A stretch of DNA of 64,000 nt from Lepidodermella squamata (lineage: Eukaryota; Gastrotricha), in contig JBLDXI010000020.1 of assembly GCA_047495785.1 (NCBI GenBank), positions 248,001 to 312,000 on the forward strand, given 5' to 3'. Below the pieces are notes generated by a model, which had not been told where the DNA came from, ran no database searches, and saw nothing but the letters and a program-made list of their open reading frames with translations. The position numbers and the translations under genes are program-made. Below, one piece after another: positions 47,473 to 59,755 of the stretch. Positions within the stretch are counted from its first letter, which is position 1, and every line of letters begins with the position of its first letter.

Positions 47473-50400
47473 TTAGAAGCGAGGGCCCAGAGGAGGCGCT
47501 GCATTCCCCGGGTAGCGCGGGGGTCCGCCGCGTCCGCTGAAACCTCGGCCAACGCCTCTCGAAGCATTCCAATCGCCTCGGCCGCCTCGGAAAGACTCGT
47601 TAGGAATAGTACGTGTCATCGGCCGCAAGCCAGCATTGTGGAACCCCTCGTTAGCACCAGGAAAAAACGGAGGCCGTTCAGCGCGAGCGGGTGGGTAGTT
47701 CGCAGCGAACAGGGGCATTTGAGGAGGCTTGCCAGGACCTTCCAGCAAAGGTCGCGGCATAAACATTGGCCGAGGCTGCTGCTGTTGCGGGTGAGGATGA
47801 TTGAATTGCTCGATATGCTGCCGCGAATGCATAGATTTCAGCGTCTCATCCGCCGGCTTGTCATTGTCTTCAGAGTCCCCTGTCTCCCAGCGGGAAGAGC
47901 GCTTATCTCGCCTCTTAAGATCTCGAGCTTGGTCGTCGCTTAGAGAAGGGCGTTTTCGGGCGCTAGGTTCCGAACCCAGGCCGTGGTGCGGCAAATGCGG
48001 CGAAGAACGTGAATTTCCAGAATCTCTACCATCAAGCCGTTTCGCCAAGTTATCGCGATGTTTGCTCTGTTCGTCAGCTTCGCTTCGGCGGTGGTAACTC
48101 GGCTCATTATAGCTATTATCCTCCTCTGGCCTACCGCGATTTCCACCCGATCTCCGACTTCGATAGTCACGAATCAGTGAACGCCAAGGTGACATTTTAT
48201 TTTTCGCAGCTCCAAATAACGGAGGCGGTAGGTTTGACTTAATTCCAGGCTCATGCTTTCCGAAATGCCCGAACGGCTGGAAACTATCGTGACCCATTTG
48301 CATCATAGGTGGCATATTCGGGGTTGGCAAGAGAGCTTTTCGCGGTTGTTCGTGAAATTCAGCAGGTGGCGAGGGTTGATTCCGGTCTACTACTGAATTG
48401 ACAATTGCAACTGCTTTCTGGAAACGTTCAGTCAACTCCGGGTTCTGCCGAACTATGTCCTCATTCGCAGGATTTTGCAATATTCGAGCCAATTCTTGCA
48501 GTAAGGAAGACCGAACAAAAAGTGATAGGCTTTCATCTAGCAGCTGGTTCAAATATTTCCAAATCAAGCGCTCAGGATCATTCCGATCTTCCGGAATGTG
48601 ATTCGGTCCCATCTGCGGGGGTTGGAAAGGCGCTCGGACTGCGGGAGGCGGTCCCAGGGGAGGGTTCATTTGCGGCATCGGCATGGGCGGAGGAGGAAAG
48701 TTCGGCGGCATATTGCTCGGCGGAGGTCCAACTGCATGATTTTGGGACGGAGGAAATGGAGGCAACGAGAGGCCAGGTGGGGGTGGCGGAAAAGGCGGGG
48801 CAGTCATATTACCCTGACCAGGTGGATTCGGCAGCAAACTTTCGTTAGCTTGTTGTTTCGTTGGTTCTGGCATCGGAAATGGAGGCATGTTGGGAGGCAG
48901 GTTCAAGCCGCCATCGCCAAGTGGAAACGGTGGAATGGGTGGAAGCGATAGCATGCCACCGGGCGGTGGCGGGAAAGGCGGTGGTGGCATAAACCCCGGT
49001 GGAGGCGGAAATGGCGGCATAGAAGCTGGCATCTGCGGCAACGGAGGTAAGGCAAGAGCCGATGCCGTGCTTGACACTGCTGTAGCTGTAGCAGCGGACG
49101 TAATAGATTGGGTATAGGATGGCGGGTTGGCGGAATCGTTCTTCGCGACGGGTGCAACAACGGGTACACTGGGCGAAATAGTAACAGTTGGCGTTGTTAC
49201 TGTTGCAGCCGGAGTGCTAGCAGCAGTTGAGACAGGCGCGGGAAAGGGTGCCGAGGCGCCTAAAATTCGGCGAATCAACTCGGAAACCGATGACACTTCT
49301 TCCGGCGTCGACAGAACCTGGGGCGCAATAATTGGATTTTTCGCCGTTTCTATCGCTGGTTTCTTGTCAGCCGCCGGTAGCGTCGCTGGTTTGACGACGT
49401 AAGTCGGCTGTTCAATGGGTTTTGCAGGTTCGGGTGGCACCTCAGGCTCGTCGTCCTAAAATAATTGTAGGTATAAAAAACTGACACCATTATTTAGCGA
49501 AAAATTACCGGAAATGATGAAATCGAAGCCGGATCGTATTCACGGCTGTCATCGTCTTGCTTGCTGTCGTCGCTTTGAACATCAGGCTTAGAAGGCTCGA
49601 TTTGAGGCGTTTTACCCCCACTCGGCGTTTTATTACCTACGTCCAGAGGTATCACGCTTACTGGAGGCGGAGCAGCAGCTGGTGGGGCTGGATTAACGGG
49701 CGCAGCAAGGTAACGCACCAAAATACAAGCCAATTTTGACTCGATCGGCAGCTCTTCGATGAATTTTACGCCGAAAGCCCGTAGCCGCTTCAGCCAATCG
49801 ATATTGGTATACGTGAGATAAATGTCTTTGAGAGCACCCGCGACTGGAGCAGGGTTGACGCGAACAACAGAAAACCTCGTTTTTTCTTTCAGATTCAACA
49901 AGGTCGCTCGATAATTGGCAAGAGAATCTTGAGTTCTGATCGGGTCCAACAAAACCACAACAATTTCCTGGAATTTTCGGATTTAAATAAATGCTCAGTC
50001 AAAATAATTTGTTCTTACTTTGTTCAGAGAACGCCGAATTTTGTCCAAATAATCCCAAACAGCAGCTGCGGCCAGTTTTCCAACAACTTCCAAGGTATCG
50101 GGGAAATGCTATAAAATAATTCCATTATCAATTTTCGCACCAAATGTCTAGAAAATTACGTTGAGATGAACCAAGTTTGTCACGGAAATTAGCCGACCAT
50201 TCAAAGCTGAACTAGGCGCTAAAACGTCAGGCTTCAAGTAACCAGACCATTCCACGTCCAGTTGCGGTCTTTGCGGGCTACCCGGCGACGCGAATGTTCC
50301 TGGCGAGCCCGGCGAATGAGATGCCGATGGTTTCCAGACTTGTGGCACGGCTGTTGGTTGCGGTTTCGTCGCGTAGCTGTTCGACCCCGACGACGAACTT

Positions 50401-52822
50401 TGCGGAATCGAAGCGCGAAGAGACGGTACTGTTATTTGAATAGGGGCGGCTTCAGCGGTGGTATTCGCGGTTAGAGTTTCATTCGCTAAAGCTGCATATG
50501 AAAACGGGGTCGGTTTTGCAGAAGCGGGAGCAGCAGCTGGAGGCGGCGGTGGCGGTTGAGGGGCCACACGATCTTTCCCTGTACATAATTTGCAATTTAC
50601 ATCGAACAGATGCGATCGGTGGTTCGCAGTCGTGTCGATTTTGAAAGATTCATCGAGGGTAGATAGATCATGGTGAGTCAAGGTAGGTTGGCTGTTAGAC
50701 GGCTGATTCGATGCATGGGCCGGCTGGTGGGGCTTAGGAGCAGGTCTGACTTCGGACGAAGACTGCTGCGGGGATTCCGCGACAATCAGCATCTCCAACG
50801 ACTGCAATCACCAATCGGGTTGAATAGGTTGGATGAAACAAAAACTCACAAACCTTTTTGCGTTGCTGTTCTCGCCATTGAATCAGCTCCTCCGAGGCAA
50901 GCTTCTCCGCCGGAATCGTGGCAAGTTGGTCAGGAGTCAGTTCGCCCAACAAAATTCGCCGAAATAGACCTTTGTTCTTCTGATCTTTCACGTTCATTAT
51001 TAGGCATCGAAACCTTTGTTTATATTTATCTGACTGAGCTCCGCCCAGGTGCTTGAACATTGCCTCCTCTATCCGAAGTGATGTACGATTTATCTCAGCA
51101 GTGCTGAACATGGCATCTTCAGCTCCTGAAATTATCAGTTTTTAACGGTACAAGTGAATGAAAATAAATTTCCAACCTTCAACTCGAGATTTCAAAGCAT
51201 CACGCAATTCTTGTCTCACTGTAATTCTAAATGCGTTTATGACACCCGGGGATGAAGCGGCAGATGCCACGGCTGAACTCGAGTGTGAATGAGTTTGGTT
51301 CGATGTAGCCAACATGCTGGGCGTAGCTTGAGGGGTTACGATTCTGAATGTTGGGTGCTTCGAGATGAATTTTTCTATGGTTTTCTCGTTCACTAGTTTA
51401 TGATCGTTGATCAGCCGGCCATTTTTGCCATCAATGACTGAAACTCGAAGCTGGAATAAACATTTGAGTAAAAATGAACGTAGACTTTTTGATGAGTGAA
51501 TAGTATTGTTTTACCTCCGAGACTTCATCTGGAGACTTTCCTTGAAGGCGAGATTGAGCAAATCGAAGAACTTCAACCGATTGTTGACAATGGATCCTGA
51601 TGCACTCTGGCGAGCAATAAATGCTGCCATACATGGGCCTATTATCGCATCCTTTGACAAAGCACCGATCGGAATGTTCCTAAGAAAAATGCTCTCAATC
51701 GAAGTTTTTGCTAATATATAAACGCCCTTACTTTTGTCCGTTTAACTGGCAGTTGAGGCGAGGCCTCCGCCTTCACTTTCGCTTTTTCACGTGGCTTTTT
51801 TATTTCAACAACCTCGGTGGGTTGAGGAACCTCTGCGACTTCGGGGACTTCAGGGGCAGGCTCAATTTCCTCCTCTTTTTCAACATCGCTGTGCTCCATT
51901 GCCTCCCCCAGATTCGAGAATAGGCTCTTTATGTCTTTAATTTGAGAAATTTCCTCCTTAGCTTGCGCAACAGCTGCAGATTTCGTGGACGAGCTTTCGC
52001 TATCATTTGTCTCTGATATCTGATAATGCAGATTTATTAAGTATCGAAGCTTAATAATCCCATAAAAATTTACCTGGTCTGCCAGCTCTGGTTTCGCAAT
52101 TACTTGCTTTTTTATAGCAGCGAGTGAAATAGATTCATCATCATCATCATCCTCTTCAACCTCCTCGACTCCCTCCTCAACGACCTCTTCAGCTTTGCCT
52201 CCTACAGACACACCTGATCATAAATATTTTTGAAAAAAACATGGCTTGGTAATGGATCGATTCGGTACCTTTACATGCGTCGCAAACGTAATCTTCGTTT
52301 CTCTTTTCCATTTGCTTCCCTTGTCTGAGTGATATTCCAACGCAATCACCGTGGAACCAATCATTACACTTGTCACACTCGATCATAAATCTTTGAAATT
52401 AATTTTTGCTTTAATGATTGTTTTATTCATGGTCATGATTTTATTCCTACCTGTTATCGAATGGCTTGCGGCAAATGCAGTATAGAGTTTTATCATCGCT
52501 TGAGGGACTCCCTGTAAAGTGTTGAACAATAGTTGGAAATGGGATGATTCATGATTTATTATTGGGTACCAAGTTTGTTTTTCATGTTGATTGATCTTGC
52601 TGATCTCCGCGTCTGCGGCGGAGTCGCAGGGGCAGCGGGCGCGGTTTTCTTTCGCAGTCTGGTTAAAGCCACGCCATCCTCGTCTGTATCGATTTCAGCT
52701 TCAGCATCGGATGATTCCTGCTGTTTCAACTCCGATCGAGGCAGGCAATCCGGCTCAACGTCACCCGATAATTCGAAATCGTACACATTTTCAGCCTTTT
52801 TAGGCTTTTTAACTTTAGGCAT
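47473..52822 (-). CDS. DIDO1/PHF3: PHD-TFIIS-SPOC protein of the DIDO1/PHF3/PPS type
   Basis: Twelve exons: 52570-52822, 52451-52511, 52269-52390, 52074-52201, 51732-52019, 51515-51679, 51177-51450, 50854-51125, 50160-50801, 50019-50108, 49509-49967 and 47473-49455, giving 1578 aa. Domains in order: acidic/basic N-terminus; PHD finger about residues 93-145 (LYCICRKPFDNRFMIECDKC, WFHGDCVGIS); a Cys cluster CFVKGCDNRPMYGSIYCSPEC like that of DIDO1; TFIIS central domain (VRQELRDALKSRVEG, INRTSLRIEEAMFKHLGG, RILLGELTPDQLA); SPOC domain about 700-850; then a Pro-rich and Arg/Ser/Gly-rich tail. Family members bind phosphorylated Pol II CTD through SPOC and H3K4me3 through the PHD, and tune elongation. 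Intron 52020-52073 is 54 nt and stop-free. Invertebrates usually have one such gene. Confidence 0.92.
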
Positions 52823-55800
52823 TTCAAATATAAATCTATATAAATGAACATGAAGCGAATACAATCAAATTTGAATTAAGGGAAATCGATAATTTAAAGT
52901 TTATGAAGTAGAAACGAAGTGACATTCGGATACTACTAGTTAATGAGTGACTTCGTCGGCTATGAATTTGCTTTTAGGTTTCGCCTCTCGGGCCTTTTGT
53001 TTTGTCAAGATTGGATCTGGCTCAATCTTTATTAATAGAAGTACCTAATATTTCTTCAATGCGACCGCTGGACAGTGAGAAGTCTAGTTTCGCGCACTTG
53101 CACCTACTTATTTTCAGCAAACTGAAAAGCGAGTCTCGGGGTCAATCAATACCAAATTGGTTTGTATCTACTGATATCCTTTCCACATGCAGTTAGAGTC
53201 GCAATTCCGAAATTTGCATTCCCAATACCTAGGTAGGTCTCACGTCTCCAGTTCAAGATATCTATTTCTTTAAATGCATGAGGCTTCATGCGAAAAATTT
53301 GCCCAATAAAACTTAAACAGGAAATGGCAAGCGTTGATCTTATTCCCAGCGTCAGAACCGAGACTTTTTCGCCGAACCTTTATCCGCATTTTATATCAGC
53401 AACCAAATAGTGCAACCCTAGTAGGTAGCTCTCCTACTTTTTCAGTGAAAAATATCTGTTTAAACTCTTGATTCTTATATCTTGTGTAGCAATGCCTAAC
53501 TAATTTAGGATTGCCAGCTTAATTCGCGTTTTCGATCAATTTCGCCGAAATTTCAAGTTCTGGCAGCCGATATTTCGCCCATCACTGTAGGTTGGTTGTC
53601 GTCGCCATCTTTTGGCCATGATAAGGCCAATATTAAACTCATTTCTGAATAAGTAGGTACCATACAGCACTTATTAACAACACTTGTTAGCTTATTTGTG
53701 TCAAGAAGGCACAAAAAATGCTTGCCTACAAATCTTCCGCCATTCTTGCATCTGTCTTTTGGAAGGTCGATCATGAACTGTTTACGCTCATAATAATATT
53801 GATAATAATAATCCTGGCATGGGAATAATATTGAAAGATGAAAGCTGATGTATAATGGCCCTGCCGAGCGAGAGACAAAACCTCCTGAACTGCTTTTAAC
53901 TCACAAGTCCAACTTGCTTGGCGGTGATCTAATAAGAGACCGAGAAAAAGGCAGGTGATAAATTATATGTTTTTCTCGGGCTTGAAGCAGGCAAGAGTAC
54001 TGTTACTTGGGTATATTACAGAGGAAGTTGATGAGTACTTCCAGTTATGATTGGATTAGCAATATTGCTGTCATATTGTTTCAGCGAGAAAATTTCCTAC
54101 CGCCGGCCCTTGTAAGGATGGTAAAATCATTTCATTTTGCAGACAGATTCAGAGATGACCCATGTCAATATCCGGGAAATTATTAAAATTAAATCGCTTC
54201 AAATGATATTCCGGAAATCCCCTTAAATAACGACTTCTGAAGAGCGTTAAATAATTGAGTTGTTAAATAATCCAGCACAGTTGAACTACGAGACTAAATG
54301 AATGTCTCGGACTCTATCGGCCACAAAAGTCCTCGAAAGAAAACCAAGTACCTATAAAAATGGGGATGGTCTCCCACCCGAATTATCAAATAAAAATTTC
54401 AGCCAAGTATGACGCCCCGGCTAAAAACTCTTATTTAGGGCGATATGCACTATTAAAAGTTTATGAAGAGTGTTCTTTGTATTTATTGGTGGGTTTGCTA
54501 AACAATTATTATTGGTGCACGTGAACATGCGTGCGGCCTATTTAAACGTAAAGAGTTGCGAACTGCTGTCCTAACGGACAATGGGAGCCTAGGATTGAAG
54601 TCTTATCAGGACGTAGTAGATAGGGATACCAGGATTTCAATAGCTCAAGTCGAGGAGATGTCGAACGTTAGACAGGTTTAGGCCTAGATTAAGCATAGCT
54701 TGGTGAGGGGAATACCCAACCAACTAGAAAGTTTGGTGGATCTCGAAAGTTTACACTCAAAAAGCCCGCAGTCACCCAGCTCGACGTTCAGAGCATGCAC
54801 TCATTTGTTATGAACATGTAATGTGATTCACTTCATGGCATCTGGAGACTCGGCGCGGCTGGTCAACCATTCCCCGAACCTTAACTGCTATGTCCTGGGT
54901 AAAATCCCTGTCTCAACGTGAAAAAACACGTGATGTAAAACGTAAAATAAAACTCGTGGTACAATTGGCAGGGTCTCATTCATCCATCATTCCATCCATC
55001 CATTTTAGGCATCTTTTCATAGGCATCGATCGGGTTAACTCATTTAAGAGCTTCACCTCGACTGAACGCCTGAAGTGACGTTGCACTTCCATGTCATGGT
55101 AGTTAGGCAACTGTACTATTTGATTGTGTGTTCAGTGACGTTGTTTCATTCGTATTCCTCTAAAAATCTTGACAACTATCACGCAAATTTTTATTCTCTG
55201 TAATTTTATTTTCCGTTCAGGCTAAGACTGAGGTATGGTAGAGCGTACCATTGGTTGTGCAACTATTGAGCTTCGATGTTTTTGCAGACAATTCATATCT
55301 TAGGTACCTATTCCTAAATTGAAGTTAATAAGAGATCAATAATTATCCGCGTGGCTGTCAGAGACAATAAAAAGCCACCCAAGGAACCTCCAAAAACTCA
55401 AAATATAGTTTGGTACCTAATTTCTCACCCGACACAGATTCTTATGTAATATCTTCACTCAATATTATGGGGCGATTTTAGCGAATAGGTCCGACTTGAA
55501 CTTGAATCGTCAATACTCCGACACAAGGCGAGCAAAATGTCGCTCGAACGCCCTCAAAGCTAAGAGACACGTGATGCATAAATTTACACAGCCGCAGCTC
55601 CTCTACGAAAGCAACTCGGCTGGCTCGACTTGAACGGCAAACGTGATGTAGGTACGTTTGGCAACTTTATTGTCCCAGTGTGTTACAGATGAAGCACCCG
55701 ATGCCATCGTAGGTACAACGGCAGAAACCTGCAAATACGAAACTAAGGCCTGAGCCACCGCGAATGACTGCAGACAGCTAGTCTTCAAACAATTGCTTGT

Positions 55801-58800
55801 TTGTTTACAATTTGTTCATCAATTATTATCAAATTGTTTTAATTTGTTTCGACTTCAAGAACGGAACAAACAAATTCTACAAGCTTTTAGATACTTGAAC
55901 CTAATTTTAGGACGAGTTCTCAAATATGGGATCAATCCTCATTAAATGAATAACCAACGTGTAGCCCGATTTTTTTTTATTTCCATGTCGGAATAATGCT
56001 AACCAACTGCTAAGTGCAGGCGGCGAACGATGGCTTGCTCCTGAGCTAACTCAAGCCTAAAACAAAGTAATGCGATTCTCGAGTTTATGAACAATTCAGA
56101 CATTGCCCTATGACGCCCAGGTGCGCCCATGTATCTCAAGCATAGTGTGGAAACGCAGGAAAAGACCATGTGCAGTTTGAACGATGAACATCAGTGCTGC
56201 TTATTTGCCGGCTCGAATGTCAGCCGTATTTGCCCGCAAGGAAAGCAATAGAATCTCGCACATCGGTATCACAATGCACAATCGGAAATTCGCGTGTTCG
56301 GATTTTCTTGCGTGAACTGCTGACTTCTGATGCTTTTCATTCTATGGGGTTTCAAAATCGAAAATAAATATAGCTGGTCAACCGAACTGGGGCCCTACTA
56401 GCTTTTTCGTAAGTGGAAGTACTCATCAAACGCATTACTACGCTTCAAGTACCTATCGACTAATTATTCCCGAATCAATGATTGGAAACATCGTCTGACC
56501 GAATAATTCTGATCGTTGCGGAGTGATCTACATGCGAAGGGCAAACAAGTTAGTGCAGAGGTCCTATGTCATGATTGATACAATGCAAAACTGTGGAAGC
56601 ACCAATAGTCAAAGTCCGCATTGTAGATCGGAATTCTAACTTTGCATTTGAGCGCTGAGAATTTTCCAGATATGGCAAAACAAGCCAAGTAACGCACTGT
56701 AAATGAATTTTATCATGTATGTATGACCAAAAAAGTAAAAGATATAGGATATAGGCCTGAAAATGTCATAGCATGATAATTTGAGTGTTTCACTTTTTTT
56801 CTACGATCAAAATGCAAGGATTTTTTTGAAAGCTCAAAATATCACACGTTGTTAACATTAACAAATTACATAGGTTAGTAACCGCGAATACCAATTTACT
56901 TGGATATTCAAATTTCTTATTTCATGAACTGTAAACAATAAATGAATCCAGCGGAGAAATTAACGATTGCATTCGTCGTCACCATATCGAATTTTCGCTC
57001 AAAGATTGTGAACACTCCCATAGAAGTAATCCAAACGGCGAGAAGGAATGCCAACTATTGAGACGAGACTTCAGATTGCTCCGTTGGAATGAAATAAGTC
57101 ATTTCATATACCGTTTGCCATAAAATAAAATGGCAGGTGTACGGTTATTCTCGAAGTTCATTGTCAGTTTTCAATTTGTAACCTTGAGATTGGTAACAAC
57201 AGCAATGTCACAACGATACCATCTAACGGTACTTGTCAACTGTTTGTTGTAACGCACAGGCCGCCGAAATACATCGATGTTGGGACTGTGTCATTGTGCT
57301 AATTTGGCCGCACGATTTTGATTATTTAACCATTGTGAGTATGATGGCAATCACATACCTGGAGATGTTCTGGTAATTACAAGGTATTTGCCGCTGTTCA
57401 AATTCGATTTAGCAGGCACAATGAGTTACGGAAACAACATACCGCGGTCTATCGTGCGGTATATTGTGTGGTCTAGAGGAAAACTCGTTTGAAAGAGCAA
57501 TCACTGCAAGTTTCTATCATCTATCCAAATAGTACAGGGACAAACTAAGGACGAAGTTCGAGAAGTCCTTGAGCTATTCTAGTCGCATTTTTCTCCAATT
57601 TGAAAGTAATTTTTCGGCACCCGGCGGATCCGAAGACCATGGCATCATGGAATATCAACAAAGCACGGCATACTGAAGGAACAAAGCAAACTAATTCCAA
57701 CTATTAAGAACAATTAAAGATCGATCGCTAATGCAAGATGTCGCTTTCGACCGGCGCCGAATCGAGAACTACTGACAACAACTTCCGGATTTGTGATATT
57801 AGTTTTGTTTTAAATGATAAAAACCGAATATTTTCGTAAAAGTATAACCTTACATGATGTCCTTCAATACGGCTTCGTCATCGAAAAATACGTGTCGATG
57901 TAACGGCTTGCGAATCCTTGAATTCAGTAATGAGCGCCGCCGCGAACAGGATTTTCATGATCTTAGTCAGCAAATTAACTGCTGACACTTGACACTCAAT
58001 AAGGGTTTGGAGAAGATACCGATATCAATACCTACACAAATTGGGCGTGATTTCTTTCAATTCAGTCAGTTTATATTGGGCAAAGTCTACATTCATCATG
58101 GATTAAGAGCGATGAAAAAACAGCAAACATCATGAAGGTGAAGACATGCTAGCACCTTCAAATGAGTAAAATAGAGAAGTTCTATCCGCACTTATTCCAG
58201 AAAAAATTTCTGCGGACTATTCAAAATAATTTGGTTTAGGTTTTAATCAGGCGTTTATGCACCTTAAATTAACCTATATAAATTTATTTCTTCATAATAA
58301 AATTTACCTCAATCTTAGGTATCTATGCAGAATTGATTGACAAGAGACGTGTTCAGCTGCGCAACATTCGGAAGCAGAGGTGCCTATTCATCCCCAGGAC
58401 AGATTGAGGCTACCCAAAGTCGCTGCTGATTCGAAATTACGGATCATGAGACTTACGGTGTATTCTTTCGGGGCGGCATTAAATGCTGATCACAACCTAG
58501 GTAAACGATAAGTGATGACAATACTCTCGTGGTCAGGTTGTTGCCTGCCGATTTCTGCGCCGCAGCTTTCCGTAAACGATCGCGTTTATTAAAGCAATTA
58601 GAAAGAAAATTGGTATAACATATTCACTTATACAGGTAAATAGTAAATAGTAACCGGACAATTCGGAGCTCGTGTACAGTCATTAGACATGGGCGAATGC
58701 AATCATGTAGGGCTATCAAAGGCGATGAGCGATGCGGAGGACTGCAACACTTCGCTAACCCCAAGATAAAATAGACCATTCTGCTTACGATACGTGCAAT

Positions 58801-59755
58801 TTATGGCCGTGTTATTCTTTATGACAAGCATGTTCTCCGCACTTTCCACCTGAACAATAGGCAAATACAGAGCAACAGTGTATCACAAATCTGTCTATCG
58901 GTCAGAACAAATCGGCTTCTTCCAGTCAATAATCATCTCGTGGTAAACGTGGTACAATGTGGTAATGTCACAGACCGCAATGAAATAAACGTAGCTGATC
59001 ATCATATCAAAACTCTCGCCAGCACTGAGCACTTAGGAAAACTGAAAGCAGGGGACGCGCTAAAAACTGGTGATCACGTGACAAAGATCAAATAATTGGA
59101 AAAAGTCGTTAAACTAAATCAAAATTAATGTTTGCAAAAGAAATTAAAAACAGACTTGAAAACTGGTTTTGACCGCGAAATATTTTCGAATTTGATATAG
59201 GTATATGGTGCGCCAGCATTTTTTAGGTTGCAAGAAACGCTACAAGAAACATGAAACCGCCGAGCTCTGGGGTGTCAAGCACGAGTTAGCTGAAGATAGC
59301 TGATCGAGCTGAGTGGGCAGTTAGAAAATCTGACGGTTTCCGCGCAAAATTGAAAGCTGCTATGTAGTTTTTCAAAATTGAAGTTTCTTGCATGTGGCCA
59401 GCTGTCGATTCGTTTTTAGAAAGCTTAGATACTATATTTGAAGACTGTCATATCTTTTCTCCCGTTTTCGGGTCGCAACTGAGCTCACAGGGCTTTTAAA
59501 TCAACGAGTTCAATAGACGGAATTTTCTGTTGTGTCTGCTGGTGGAATGCTACTTTCATTTGCTTCATATTCTTGTTGAAAATTCGAAATTAGATTTTCT
59601 TGCTTGCCTGAAAAAAAATCCACCATGAGCCATGAAAGGGATAAGCTGCTGACTGATCATCGCTCTTCTCTACATCTTATATTTTATGCCCTCGCTTATT
59701 ATCAGTTTCTATGTTTCATTTCCCTCTTGAAGTTTGTCTAGTTTTTTTTATCGAC
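52823..59755. other. Nearly 7-kb interval without a recognisable gene
   Basis: The largest gene-free stretch in an otherwise dense window. Scanned on both strands: only short open frames with no domains (for example 53553-53774 minus, 54890-55078 plus, 55603-55788 minus). No tRNA, clear inverted-repeat element or array was found by eye. It lies between the divergent starts of the DIDO1/PHF3-like gene and EXOC3. Confidence 0.45.

Noticed and set aside
48405-48848. 147-codon plus-strand frame
   Set aside because: Antisense of the last DIDO1/PHF3-like exon, whose sense frame continues a 1578-aa domain protein.
55603-55788. Minus-strand 61-codon frame
   Set aside because: A plausible acceptor precedes it, but no upstream exon, homology or poly(A) context supports it.
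59711-59755. Upstream in-frame ATG of EXOC3
   Set aside because: Adds hydrophobic residues atypical of Sec6, and an acceptor-like TAG lies between the two ATGs.
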